Assembly (NCBI RefSeq): GCF_017794965.1
Contig: NZ_CP051240.1
Location: forward strand, 186,001-250,000
Length of the DNA stretch: 64,000 bases
Reading direction: 5' to 3'
Source of the DNA: Alcanivorax sp.
GTDB taxonomy: Bacteria; Pseudomonadota; Gammaproteobacteria; Pseudomonadales; Alcanivoracaceae
Position numbers and translations under genes: made by a program. Numbering within the stretch: position 1 is the stretch's first letter; every line of letters begins with the position of its first letter. This document shows, piece by piece, positions 1 through 8,374 of the stretch. The notes under the pieces were generated by a model. It saw nothing but the letters and a program-made list of their open reading frames with translations, had not been told where the DNA came from and ran no database searches.

Positions 1-245
1 CAGGTGAAGGTGTCGTGGAAGAGCAGGGCGTGCAACATCGTGACAGCAATGGCGCAGCGCTGGAGGCCGGTGACTCGGTCACCCTGATCAAGGACCTGAA
101 TGTGAAAGGCGCCAACTTTACCGCCAAACGCGGTACCGCCGTGCGCAACATTTCGCTGGTGCAGGATAACCCGGAACAGATTGAAGGCCGGGTAGAAGGT
201 CAGCGCATTGTCATCCTGACACAGTATGTGAAGAAAAACGGATGA
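1..245 (+). CDS. phnA: PhnA/YjdM-type protein, C-terminal part (gene clipped by window edge)
   Basis: The reading frame is open to the left edge and a GTG at 15 is only an internal candidate start, so the gene is probably partial. The visible 76 residues match the C-terminal PhnA domain: a DSNG...L..GDSVTLIKDL turn, then VKGANFTAKRGTAVRNISLV and the terminal YVKK. The zinc-ribbon half usual in this family would lie outside the window. Despite the name, family members are not established phosphonate enzymes; the role is unknown. The stop overlaps the cobU start (ATGA), so the two genes are probably cotranscribed. Confidence 0.75.
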   Translation, partial: GEGVVEEQGVQHRDSNGAALEAGDSVTLIKDLNVKGANFTAKRGTAVRNISLVQDNPEQIEGRVEGQRIVILTQYVKKNG

Positions 246-766
246 CAAAGTCGCTGGTGCTGGGGGGCGTGCGTTCCGGCAAGAGTGCACTGGCTGAGCA
301 GCTGGTGAGCGAACAGGCCGATCCGGTGGTTTACGTAGCCACAGCCACCATCGGGGATGCAGAAATGCACCAGCGGGTGCGCCGCCACCGCACACGCCGC
401 CCTGCCGAATGGTCTCTGCAGGAAGAACCCTTGCGACTGGGTGAGCTGCTGAACCAGGTGGCGCGAAAAGCCCCTGCGCCTGTTTTGCTGATTGATTGCA
501 TGAGTCTTTGGGTGAGTAACCTGCTCCATGCCGACGAGGCTGTCTTCGCCCGGGAACGTGACCACTTCCTGAGTGCACTGGTTGATTATCCCGCCCCGGT
601 GGTTGTCGTCAGTAATGAAGTGGGTTTGGGGATTATCGGCATGGATCCGCTTACCCGTCGTTTTGCCGATGAGCTGGGCTGGTTGAATCAGGCGCTGGCC
701 AAGCGTTGTGACCGGGTGGTGTTGTCAGTGGCCGGGATTGCCCAGACGCTCAAAGGCGAGCCGTAG
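242..766 (+). CDS. cobU: Adenosylcobinamide kinase / adenosylcobinamide-phosphate guanylyltransferase
   Basis: A 174-residue cytoplasmic enzyme of the B12 nucleotide-loop assembly pathway. It phosphorylates adenosylcobinamide and then transfers GMP to make GDP-cobinamide. Visible motifs are the P-loop GGVRSGKS (residues 8-15), the HRTRRPAEW segment with the candidate GMP-accepting His49, and SNEVGLGIIGMDPLTRRFADELGWLNQ near residue 120 (conserved NEVG and NQ). Length is normal for CobU/CobP. It overlaps the phnA-like gene by 4 bases and faces cobC convergently. No corrin-ring synthesis genes are nearby, which suggests salvage of imported corrinoid. Confidence 0.95.
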   Translation: MTKSLVLGGVRSGKSALAEQLVSEQADPVVYVATATIGDAEMHQRVRRHRTRRPAEWSLQEEPLRLGELLNQVARKAPAPVLLIDCMSLWVSNLLHADEAVFARERDHFLSALVDYPAPVVVVSNEVGLGIIGMDPLTRRFADELGWLNQALAKRCDRVVLSVAGIAQTLKGEP

Positions 767-948
767 CGCCTGCTGTAGGAGCGTCGCTGGCGGCGCGATC
801 ACGAGCGTCAGCGAGTAACGGGTATCGAGTTTCGAAAGGCAGCCCCCTTGAAAACCTTACGGGCTGGATGTGTTGATTTTCGAAACTTGCTGCTCGAAAT
901 TCGAAACGGGTTTGTTCGCGCCTCAAGCGGCGCCTACAAAAAACTTGG
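767..948. repeat. Intergenic dispersed repeat between convergent cobU and cobC
   Basis: No gene is visible. The stretch begins with the CTGTAGGAGCG motif shared by many intergenic repeats here. It continues with a TTCGAAA-rich pair of inverted segments (about 829-842 and 874-908, the second with 7-base periodicity) around a GC core. No clean rho-independent terminator was recognised, so this element may separate the convergent transcripts. Confidence 0.5.
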
Positions 949-1545
949 CTAGCCGTGTTTTACCAGACAACTCAGCGTGCCGAATTCGGTGTGGTCCAGT
1001 CGGACCTGGGAACGGTTGGCAAAGGGGACGTGAAAACCGGCCATGGCGTTGCTTGGCGTTAGTCCGAGTACATGGCCGAGCACCATGCGGATGACTCCGC
1101 CATGACAGACCAGCAACACTTTTTTGCCGGCCAACTCCTTGCACCAGTACTGCCAGGCTTCACCGATGCGCCGGTGAAAATCCTGAATGGATTCTGCGTT
1201 GGGTGGCGGATGATTTTCCGCATCGCGCCAGAAGTTGGCTTGATGATTGCCATATTCCTGCGCCACCTGTTCGCGCGTTTTTCCTTCCCAGTCGCCAAAA
1301 CTGATTTCCTTGAAACCCTCTGCGACGGTGACAGGAACATTCAATTGTGCGGAAAGCTCGCTAGCGAACTCGCGACAGCGCAGCAACGGCGAGGTGAGGA
1401 TGTGATCCCACTGTTCGTCTTTGCCAATGGCATCACGCATTTGTTGCCAGCCCTGTTCGCTGAGCGGATCATCACGGTGCCCCCGGTACTTATGACCCCC
1501 TGCCGGTTCGCCGTGACGGATCAGATCGAAATAGGTGGTGGTCAT
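949..1545 (-). CDS. cobC: Alpha-ribazole phosphatase (histidine phosphatase family)
   Basis: A 198-residue phosphoglycerate-mutase-like phosphatase. The catalytic RHGE motif is at residues 10-13 (FDLIRHGEP) and the second catalytic His is in LLVCHGGVIRM near residue 148. In B12 assembly CobC removes the 5' phosphate from alpha-ribazole phosphate or adenosylcobalamin phosphate. I chose the ATG at 1545 because it places RHGE at the family-typical distance from the N terminus and lies one base after the cobT stop; a longer frame up to 1578 would add 11 atypical residues. The family is broad, so the specific name rests on cobT and cobU context. Confidence 0.87.
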   Translation of the reverse strand: MTTTYFDLIRHGEPAGGHKYRGHRDDPLSEQGWQQMRDAIGKDEQWDHILTSPLLRCREFASELSAQLNVPVTVAEGFKEISFGDWEGKTREQVAQEYGNHQANFWRDAENHPPPNAESIQDFHRRIGEAWQYWCKELAGKKVLLVCHGGVIRMVLGHVLGLTPSNAMAGFHVPFANRSQVRLDHTEFGTLSCLVKHG

Positions 1546-1546
1546 A

Positions 1547-2677
1547 TCAGTCGTTCCCGCTGTTGCTGACGCCGGCATCGGCGAAGGTGGCCATATGATT
1601 GTGCAGGGCGCAGGCGCTGCGTATCAGGGGGACGGCCACGGCGGCACCACTGCCTTCACCGAGGCGCATGCCCAGATCCAGTAGCGGTTCGGCGTTCATG
1701 GCCTGCAAGACGCGTTGATGCCCGGGTTCTTTGGAGCGGTGGGCGAAGATCAGCCAGCCGGCCAGTTCCGGGCGCAGACGCACGGCGGCCAGTGCGGCAA
1801 CGGAAACAATAAAACCATCCACCAGTGCCGGGATGCCGCGAACCGCACAGCCAATCATGGCACCGGTCAGCGCGACAATTTCAAAACCGCCCAGTGATGC
1901 CAGGCAGGCGAGCGGTTCGTCACTTTCGCCATGACGCGCCAGTGCCAGCTCAATCACCTTGATCTTGTGGCGCAAGCCGCTGGCATCCAGGCCGGTGCCG
2001 GGGCCGGCCAGTTCTTGCGGTGCGGCATGTAGTAGAGCGCAGGCCAGGGCGCTGGCACTGGTCGTGTTGCCGATGCCCATTTCCCCGCCGATAAAAAGCT
2101 CGCTGCGCCGTTCGGCGGCACGGGCGGCGGCACGATCTCCGGCCGCGAGAGCTTGTTGCAGCTGCTTCTCGCTCATGGCTGCCTGGCGAGCCAGGTTGGC
2201 GGTGCCGGCAGCGATGCTTTCATCAATGACCCCCTCGCTGAGGGGCGGGGCGGAGACCGTGCCGAGGTTGACCACTTCCAGGCTGGCACCGAGTTGCTGT
2301 GCCATGACGCTGATGGCAGCGCCGCCGGTGACGAAGTTGGCAATCATCTGCCCGGTAACCGCCTGAGGAAACAGGGAGATGTCTTCAGCGCATACGCCAT
2401 GGTCGGCGACGAACACGGTGATATGAATTCTGTCTGCGCAGGGGGTGTCGGTTGCCTGCAGCCCGGCCAGTTGAACGGCGATCTGCTCCAGTTGTCCCAA
2501 TGATCCCGCTGGCTTGGTGAGCTGCTGCTGATGCGCCAGCGCCCTCTCATAATGCGATTCGCTGGGGGGCGCAATGGGGTGTTGCCAAGGTGGAAACGGG
2601 TCCAAGGCGGGCTCCGGTGTAGATGTGGCGACGACAGGAAAGCGGCAAATGCTCGACTCAGGCAGCGGCGCTGTCAA
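1547..2677 (-). CDS. cobT: Nicotinate-nucleotide--dimethylbenzimidazole phosphoribosyltransferase
   Basis: Makes alpha-ribazole phosphate from dimethylbenzimidazole and nicotinate mononucleotide, the lower-ligand activation step of B12 assembly. At 376 residues it is slightly long because of a proline-rich N-terminal extension of about 40 residues before the conserved LTKPAGSLGQLE. Other family motifs are ADHGV, MGIGNTTSAS and the C-terminal RLGEGSGAA segment with the probable catalytic Glu. The stop is followed one base later by cobC, so the pair is an operon. It is divergent from the riboswitch-controlled btuB. Confidence 0.95.
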   Translation of the reverse strand: MTAPLPESSICRFPVVATSTPEPALDPFPPWQHPIAPPSESHYERALAHQQQLTKPAGSLGQLEQIAVQLAGLQATDTPCADRIHITVFVADHGVCAEDISLFPQAVTGQMIANFVTGGAAISVMAQQLGASLEVVNLGTVSAPPLSEGVIDESIAAGTANLARQAAMSEKQLQQALAAGDRAAARAAERRSELFIGGEMGIGNTTSASALACALLHAAPQELAGPGTGLDASGLRHKIKVIELALARHGESDEPLACLASLGGFEIVALTGAMIGCAVRGIPALVDGFIVSVAALAAVRLRPELAGWLIFAHRSKEPGHQRVLQAMNAEPLLDLGMRLGEGSGAAVAVPLIRSACALHNHMATFADAGVSNSGND

Positions 2678-2787
2678 GGCGAATGGGGTCTTGGTATAAG
2701 CATCAAGAATCGCTCAAGTCGCCATGAAAAGCATTCAAGTAGCGGGATTCAGTTTGCTTATTGGTGCCGCCATTGGTAATTTCGCGC

Positions 2788-3001
2788 CACCTTTCGGTGC
2801 CTGCCCCGAACACGGGGGAGGTTAAACGGGAAGTCGGTGATGCCTGGCTGTTATGTCAGCAGGATAAATCCGACGCTGCCCCCGCAACGGTAATTGAGTC
2901 AACGACAATCGGGATGCCACTGTACGCAGGTATGGGAAGGCGATTGTCGAAAGGGATGATTTTCCCTTTGCTCATCAGCCCGGAGACCGGCCGACAGGTG
3001 A
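2788..3001 (+). promoter_or_regulatory. Cobalamin riboswitch upstream of btuB
   Basis: The 439-base gap before btuB contains the hallmarks of a B12 aptamer in order. The outer P1 arm is CACCT (about 2788) paired with AGGTG (2996-3000). Between them are GGTGCCTGCC, the GCTGCCCCCGCAACGGTAA block (2874-2893), GCCACTG, GGGAAGGC, and the B12-box AGCCCGGAGACCGGCC (2978-2993). Position and orientation imply that adenosylcobalamin represses the btuBFCD operon when B12 is plentiful. The aptamer assignment is motif-based; the off/on switching mode is inferred. Confidence 0.93.
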
Positions 3002-3081
3002 ACCAGGCGTTGCGGTGGGCGATGACGGGGTAATGGCGCTCGCCGGTATCCCCTTGTCTGTCTGCTGCGGCTTAATTCATG

Positions 3082-3099
3082 CCGTGCGGGTGGGCACGG
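3082..3099 (+). promoter_or_regulatory. Hairpin ahead of the btuB ribosome site (candidate expression platform)
   Basis: CCGTGC (3082-3087) pairs perfectly with GCACGG (3094-3099) around a 6-base loop, immediately before the AGAGGGGA ribosome-binding sequence of btuB. No U-tract follows, so translational rather than transcriptional control is the better guess for the riboswitch output. Confidence 0.5.
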
Positions 3100-3115
3100 T
3101 AGAGGGGATCCTTTC

Positions 3116-4936
3116 ATGTCATTTCGTTTTTTTGCTGCCGTCCCGGCGGCGCTGAGCCTGCTGCCATTGGCAGCGTACCCGGAACAACCCATTCAGGTTG
3201 CCATGCTTGACCCCGTTGTGGTCACGCCGACCCTGAGCAGTGTGACGGCAGACGCGTCCCTGTCCTCAGTAACCGTCATTGATGAGAGCACTCTGCGTGG
3301 TCAGCAGGTCGTGGAGATGCGTGATGTGTTGCGTGGCCAGCCCGGTATCGATACCTATGGCAACGGTTCCTACGGCAAGATCAGTAATGTGTCCATCCGC
3401 GGCACCTCCAGCAATGCATCGCTATTGATGATTGAAGGTGTGCGTCTGCGCTCGGCGACCACCGGTGCGCCGGCATGGGAATATCTGCCGCCGCAGATGT
3501 TCGAGCGGGTGGAGATCGTGCGTGGCCCCCGAGGCAGCCTTTACGGTTCCGATGCGGTGGGCGGTGTGATTCAGCTATTCGGTCGAGACAACGGCAGCTG
3601 GGCCAATGTGGGCGGTGGCAGTTTCGGTAGCTGGAATGTGGGGGCGGGCGCCTCCCTGAGCGAGAACAATACTTCGGTGATGGTCGGCGCCAATGTGTTT
3701 GATACCGAAGGCACCGAGATTCGCGAGCATAGCCATAATCGTGGTTTCCATAACGAGTCTGGCATCTTTCGCCTCAACCACCAGTTCGGAGAACGAGCCA
3801 GTGTGGGCCTGTTCAGGTTCAGCAGTGAGGGTGACACGGAATTCGAAGGTTCCACACCGGAGCAAAAGCGGGAGATGGAGTACCTGCTGCAGGTGACGGG
3901 GCTGAAGGGCGATGTCTGGGTGAACGACAACTGGCAGCTCAAGGCATTGATCAGTGAGGCGGAGGATGAAAGTGAGGATTTCACCGATGGCCTTACCAGC
4001 GGTGATTTCAATACTCGTACCCGCACTGCCAATGTGCAGAGCGTGGCATTGGTCGGCAATCACCAGTTTATCCTGGGGGGCGAATACCTGCGCGATGAGG
4101 TGCTCAGCAGCGTGGACTATGACGAGCCCGGTCGCGACAACAAGGCGGTGTTTGGTCAGGCACTGCTGGCATTCGGTGCGCTGGATCTGCAGGGCAGCCT
4201 GCGGCATGACGACAACGATGCCTATGGCAGCAAGGTGACCGGTGCGGGCGCGGTTGGCGTAAAGCTGAATCACCAGCATCGGGTACGGGTGAGTTATGGC
4301 ACCGCATACCGTGCGCCCACGTTCAACGATCTTTACTTCCCGGACTCCCCGCCGTTCTTCTACAGCAACCCGAATCTGGAACCGGAATCCTCGGAAACCG
4401 GCGAGCTGGGAGTGCGCGGTCAGTACCGTCACTGGTACTGGGATGCAGCGTTCTATCGCACCAACATCGATGACATGATCGTGTACGATTTTGCACAGTC
4501 CACCTCCCTCAATCTGGAGCGGGCCACGGTGGAAGGGGCCGAACTGGCCCTGGGGCTGGACTGGAATCAGTGGCGTACCGGGCTGGCATTCACTGCCCTG
4601 AAACCGGAAGATCGGGAAACCGGTAATATCATTGCCTACCGGGCCCAGCGTACCGGTCGGCTGGATCTGGATCGTCGCTTCGGTGATGTGTCCGTGGGGG
4701 CCACTGCCAGCTTCCAGGGGCATCGCTACACGGATGCGGCCAACACGGATCGGCTGCCAGGTTTCGGGTTGGTGGATTTGCGAGCCAGTTGGACATTCGC
4801 GAAGAACTGGACCGGCCGGGTGGCGGTCGAAAATCTGTTGGACAAGGACTATGTCACGGCACGGAATTTTGCCGGTTGGGATTACCTCAACGCCGGGCGT
4901 GCAGTGATGGTGAACATCAGTTACGACACACAATAA
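3116..4936 (+). CDS. btuB: TonB-dependent outer-membrane vitamin B12 receptor
   Basis: A 606-residue outer-membrane transporter for corrinoids. An N-terminal signal sequence is followed by a TonB box (DPVVVTPT, about residues 32-39). The plug domain holds RGQPGIDTYG, SIRGTSSNASLLMIEGVRL and VEIVRGPRGSLYGSDAVGGVI. The long beta-barrel ends in NLLDKDYVTARNFAGWDYLNAGR and a terminal hydrophobic strand. Size matches BtuB. It is the first gene of btuB-btuF-btuC-btuD and lies under the cobalamin riboswitch, which supports B12 as substrate over other TonB ligands. Confidence 0.94.
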   Translation: MSFRFFAAVPAALSLLPLAAYPEQPIQVAMLDPVVVTPTLSSVTADASLSSVTVIDESTLRGQQVVEMRDVLRGQPGIDTYGNGSYGKISNVSIRGTSSNASLLMIEGVRLRSATTGAPAWEYLPPQMFERVEIVRGPRGSLYGSDAVGGVIQLFGRDNGSWANVGGGSFGSWNVGAGASLSENNTSVMVGANVFDTEGTEIREHSHNRGFHNESGIFRLNHQFGERASVGLFRFSSEGDTEFEGSTPEQKREMEYLLQVTGLKGDVWVNDNWQLKALISEAEDESEDFTDGLTSGDFNTRTRTANVQSVALVGNHQFILGGEYLRDEVLSSVDYDEPGRDNKAVFGQALLAFGALDLQGSLRHDDNDAYGSKVTGAGAVGVKLNHQHRVRVSYGTAYRAPTFNDLYFPDSPPFFYSNPNLEPESSETGELGVRGQYRHWYWDAAFYRTNIDDMIVYDFAQSTSLNLERATVEGAELALGLDWNQWRTGLAFTALKPEDRETGNIIAYRAQRTGRLDLDRRFGDVSVGATASFQGHRYTDAANTDRLPGFGLVDLRASWTFAKNWTGRVAVENLLDKDYVTARNFAGWDYLNAGRAVMVNISYDTQ

Positions 4937-4972
4937 GGTGCGGGCTGGGATGCCTGCCGGAACGCAGGAGAG

Positions 4973-5854
4973 ATGATGCTGATTCGCGGGTTGCTTTTGA
5001 TACTGCTGTCCCTGCTGGCGGTGGTGGGCCGTGCAGAGGTTTGTGTAGAAGATGATGCCAGCCGTAGCCTTTGCCTGGCGCAACCCGCGAAGCGCATCGT
5101 CGCCTTGTCCCCCGGGGCGACGGAAATCCTGTTCGCCGCTGGAGCCGGTGCGCACATGGCCGCAGCAGTGAGCTTTAGCGATTACCCGCCAGCGGCAAAG
5201 AAACTGCCACGGGTGGGTACTTTCAAACGCCTGGATCTGGAGGCGATTCTGGCGCTGAAACCGGATCTGGTGGTGGCCTGGGGCAGTGGTAACCCGGCTG
5301 AGCAGGTGGAGCGGCTGGTTTCGCTGGGGTTGCCTGTCTATGTGAGCGAGCCACGGCGTTTTGAGGACGTGGCCAGCAATCTGGAGCGGTTGGGGCGGCT
5401 GGCCGGTACTGATGCGGTGGCGTCGGGAGCCGCCAAGGCTTTCAGGGCCGGCGTTGCGTCCCTGCAGAGCCGGTATGCCAAGGCCTCGCCGGTGACGGTG
5501 TTCTATCAGGTCTGGGAAGAACCGCTGATGACCGTCAACAATGCCCATCTGATCAGTGAAGCCATTGGTGTCTGTGGCGGCGTGAATGTGTTCGGAGATT
5601 TGCCAGCACTGGCGCCACGCATCAGCCGTGAGGCGGTGCTGGAAAAGAATCCCCAGGTGATCGTGGCCGGTGGCATGGGCGAAGAGGATCCCCAATGGCT
5701 TAATCCCTGGAAACGTTTCACCTCTCTGCAGGCTGTAGAGAAGGACAACCTGTTCTTTATCGCCCCCTCTTCCCTGCAACGGCCTACGCCGATGATGCTT
5801 ACCGGCACACGCACCCTGTGTCGGCACCTGGAAAGTGCCCGTGCCCGACACTAA
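4973..5854 (+). CDS. btuF: Periplasmic cobalamin-binding protein of the BtuCDF importer
   Basis: A 293-residue substrate-binding protein with a hydrophobic signal peptide (residues 1-21). The helical-backbone fold typical of type II importers is indicated by AKRIVALSPGATEILFAAGAG near the start of the mature protein, VGTFKRLDLEAILALKPDLVVAWGSGNP, and a second lobe with TVFYQVWEEPLMTVNN and VIVAGGMG. Two adjacent ATGs (4973 and 4976) follow a GCAGGAGAG ribosome site. It delivers B12 from BtuB to BtuCD. The end overlaps the btuC start by 20 bases. Confidence 0.93.
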   Translation: MMLIRGLLLILLSLLAVVGRAEVCVEDDASRSLCLAQPAKRIVALSPGATEILFAAGAGAHMAAAVSFSDYPPAAKKLPRVGTFKRLDLEAILALKPDLVVAWGSGNPAEQVERLVSLGLPVYVSEPRRFEDVASNLERLGRLAGTDAVASGAAKAFRAGVASLQSRYAKASPVTVFYQVWEEPLMTVNNAHLISEAIGVCGGVNVFGDLPALAPRISREAVLEKNPQVIVAGGMGEEDPQWLNPWKRFTSLQAVEKDNLFFIAPSSLQRPTPMMLTGTRTLCRHLESARARH

Positions 5855-6821
5855 CTTTCGCCACGTCCTGTCCCTGGGCCTGCTGTGTCTGGCCGGCCTG
5901 ATATCGCTGATCGTCGCGTTGTCCGTGGGCAGTGTGTCGGTGTCACTGACGGAACTGTGGGCGGTTATTAGCGGGCGGGGCGAGGGGTTGCATCAAGCAC
6001 TGGTGTTTGAGCTCAGGGCGCCCCGGGCGATGGCCGCTTTCGCCACCGGCGGGTTGTTGTCCCTGTCCGGAGCCCTGATGCAGGTGCTTTTGCGTAACCC
6101 GCTGGCAGACCCTTATGTGCTGGGGATTTCCGGCGGCGCTGCGGCAGGGGCACTGTTGTCCATGTTGCTGGGGCTGGGCACCGTCATGGTATCCGGTTCC
6201 GCGTTCGCCGGGGCGTTGCTTTCCACGCTCATGGTGTTTGGTCTGGCCCGGGGCCGTGGCAGCTGGACACCGACCCGTCTGCTGCTCACCGGGGTCGTGG
6301 TCGCGGCTGGCTGGGGCGCCATGATTACCTTCATGCTCACCATGGGTTCCGTAGAGCAATTGCCGGGTATGTTGTACTGGCTCATGGGGGACCTGAGCTA
6401 CGCCCGCACGCCCTGGCTGGCCTGGCTGGTATTGATCCCGGCGGTGCTGGTCATCTTGCCCCTGGGGCGCAGCCTGAACGTGCTGGCCCGTGGCCCATTG
6501 CAAGCTGCGGCACTGGGGGTCGCGGTCAAACCGTTGGCCTGGACAGTGTATGCGTTGGCCAGCCTGCTTGCTGCCGTGGCCGTGACCACCGCTGGCAGTG
6601 TGGGATTCGTGGGGTTGATCGTGCCGCATATGTTGCGGCTGGTGCTGGGCAATGACCAGCGTATTGTCCTGCCGGCCAGCGTGCTCGCGGGTGGCGTCCT
6701 GCTCACGGTGGCGGACACCCTGGCACGTACCCTCATGGCACCGGAGCAATTGCCGGTGGGGGTAATCACGGCCCTGATTGGCGTTCCCACTTTCCTGTTC
6801 CTGTTGTATCGGAGTCGCTGA
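5835..6821 (+). CDS. btuC: Cobalamin ABC transporter permease (FecCD family)
   Basis: A 328-residue inner-membrane permease with about 9-10 hydrophobic segments. FecCD-family motifs include RAPRAMAAFATGGLLSLSGALMQ, RNPLADPYVLGISGGA near residue 95 and GSVGFVGLIVPHMLRL near residue 260. The start is a GTG inside the end of btuF; a second GTG two codons on is equally possible. It is translationally coupled to btuD (TGATG). The iron-siderophore permeases are close relatives; B12 specificity is inferred from the operon. Confidence 0.92.
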   Translation: MPVPDTNFRHVLSLGLLCLAGLISLIVALSVGSVSVSLTELWAVISGRGEGLHQALVFELRAPRAMAAFATGGLLSLSGALMQVLLRNPLADPYVLGISGGAAAGALLSMLLGLGTVMVSGSAFAGALLSTLMVFGLARGRGSWTPTRLLLTGVVVAAGWGAMITFMLTMGSVEQLPGMLYWLMGDLSYARTPWLAWLVLIPAVLVILPLGRSLNVLARGPLQAAALGVAVKPLAWTVYALASLLAAVAVTTAGSVGFVGLIVPHMLRLVLGNDQRIVLPASVLAGGVLLTVADTLARTLMAPEQLPVGVITALIGVPTFLFLLYRSR

Positions 6822-7585
6822 TGGCCGTGCTGGAGACCCAGGAACTGGTGATCGACATTCCTGGCCGGACAGACGGTGCGGCGCTGACCATGACCGTGGC
6901 GCCGGGGCAGTGCTGGGGCGTGCTCGGCCCCAACGGTGCGGGCAAGACCACCTTGCTGCATACCCTGGCCGGGCTGCGACCACCCCGTCGGGGCAGGGTA
7001 CGACTGGACGGGGTGGCGGTGTCAGAGCTGCGCCGTCGGCAACTGGCCCGGCAGCTGGCAGTGGTATTTCAGGAGCGTCAGGACAGTTTCCCGGCTACGG
7101 TGTTTGAGTCTGTCTTGATTGGTCGTCACCCGTACCTGTCAGCATGGCAGCGGGAAACGGGTGAGGATGTTCGCATCGCCACCGATGCCTTGGAGGCGCT
7201 GGCGCTTTCTCCGCTGACGGATCGATTGGTGAATACCCTGTCCGGCGGCGAACGCCAGCGGGTGTCCATCGCCACGGCGCTATGCCAGCAGCCAGCAGTC
7301 TGGCTGGCGGATGAACCCACCAACCATCTGGATCTCCATCACCAGGTGGCCGTCATGACGTTGCTCAGTGAGCAGGCCAGACAGGGGGCGGGGGTGTTCC
7401 TGTGCCTCCACGACCTGAACCTGGCCGCACGCTGGTGCGACCATATACTGCTGCTGTTTCCCAATGGTGAACTTTGTCATGGTCCGGCAGAGACCATGCT
7501 GGTACCCGATGCACTGGAACGGTTATACGACCAGTCGCTCTTGGTTACCGAGGTGAAGGGGCGGCCATTCTTTATTCCCGAGTAG
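6821..7585 (+). CDS. btuD: Cobalamin ABC transporter ATP-binding protein
   Basis: A 254-residue ATPase that energises BtuC. Walker A is GPNGAGKTT (about residues 38-46), the Q-loop region is VVFQERQD, the signature is LSGGERQR and Walker B is VWLADEPTNHLD followed by the H-loop in LCLHDLNLAARW. Its ATG shares one base with the btuC stop. It is the last gene of the riboswitch operon and is followed by a very long perfect terminator hairpin. Confidence 0.92.
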   Translation: MAVLETQELVIDIPGRTDGAALTMTVAPGQCWGVLGPNGAGKTTLLHTLAGLRPPRRGRVRLDGVAVSELRRRQLARQLAVVFQERQDSFPATVFESVLIGRHPYLSAWQRETGEDVRIATDALEALALSPLTDRLVNTLSGGERQRVSIATALCQQPAVWLADEPTNHLDLHHQVAVMTLLSEQARQGAGVFLCLHDLNLAARWCDHILLLFPNGELCHGPAETMLVPDALERLYDQSLLVTEVKGRPFFIPE

Positions 7586-7634
7586 TGCGGCGCAGCTCCG
7601 ACAGAAACAGCGTCAGGCATCTGGCGTCCAGCAT

Positions 7635-7700
7635 CTGACACTCTGCGCCATAAAAAAAGGCTCCCAAATGGGAGCCTTTTTTTATGGCGCAGAGTGTCAG
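7635..7700. terminator. Bidirectional terminator with 31-bp perfect arms
   Basis: Arms 7635-7665 and 7670-7700 are perfectly complementary over 31 bases around an AAAT loop. The inner stem is GGCTCCC/GGGAGCC flanked by A7 and T7 tracts, so it can terminate btuD (plus) and slyD (minus). Complementarity continues well beyond the usual terminator stem. The slyD stop begins 4 bases after the right arm. Confidence 0.93.
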
Positions 7701-7703
7701 GGA

Positions 7704-8192
7704 TCAGTGATCGTGACCTTCCGGACCGTGTACGTGGCCGTGCTCTTTTTCTTCAGCGGAGGCTTCACGCACTTCGGTGATTTCCACGGCGAAGTTCAGG
7801 GTTTCACCGGCCAGTGGGTGGTTGCCGTCTACGGTCACTTCATCGCCTTCTACCGCGGTGATGGTGAAGATGCGCGGGCCCGCTTCGGTCTGAGCCTGGA
7901 ACTGCATGCCCGGCTGCAGGTTGTCTTCGTTGCCTTCGAAGGCGGTCTTCGGCACTTGCTGGATCAGCTGCTCGTGACGCTCGCCGTAACCTTCTTCCGG
8001 GGTGACGGTCACATCCAGCTTGTCGCCAGCCTGCTTGCCGACCAGGGCATTTTCCAGACCCGGAATGATGTTGCCGGCGCCGTGCAGGTAGGCCAGGGGT
8101 TCACCACGCTCGACAGAAGAGTCGATGGTCTGGCCGGCATTGTTGGTCAGGGTGTAGTGGATGGACACTACGGCGTTTTCAGAAATTTGCAT
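7704..8192 (-). CDS. slyD: FKBP-type peptidyl-prolyl isomerase, SlyD-like
   Basis: A 162-residue cytoplasmic prolyl isomerase and chaperone. The FKBP core reads VSIHYTLTNNAGQTIDSS near the start and EPLAYLHGAGNIIPGLENAL with the insert-in-flap region around VTVTPEEGYG. The C-terminal tail HGHVHGPEGHDH is a short histidine-rich metal-binding tail like that of SlyD, which helps deliver nickel. The chosen ATG at 8192 follows an AAGGGTTTCC sequence; a longer frame up to 8267 would add 25 residues not seen in the family. Divergent from moaA. Confidence 0.88.
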   Translation of the reverse strand: MQISENAVVSIHYTLTNNAGQTIDSSVERGEPLAYLHGAGNIIPGLENALVGKQAGDKLDVTVTPEEGYGERHEQLIQQVPKTAFEGNEDNLQPGMQFQAQTEAGPRIFTITAVEGDEVTVDGNHPLAGETLNFAVEITEVREASAEEKEHGHVHGPEGHDH

Positions 8193-8374
8193 GGAAACCC
8201 TTTTGGGGTAGATGAATTTGGAATGCTGCGACCAGAAAAGGGCCGAAACACCCGGAAAGACGCACATTCTAACAATAGCGCGCCCGGCCTGACCAACCGG
8301 GTCGGTCAGGAACCGACAAACGCAGTCAGAGCAGGGCTTGGCCTGTCTGGCCCGCAGTTTGCTAAAGTGGGGGC

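Noticed and set aside
949..1578. Longer cobC start at 1578
   Set aside because: Would overlap the cobT end by 32 bases and add residues absent from the family; the ATG at 1545 is one base past the cobT stop.
3575..5851. A 758-codon open frame on the minus strand across btuB and btuF
   Set aside because: Antisense shadow of two well-supported genes on the plus strand; its residues are rich in His, Gln and Arg with no recognisable domain.
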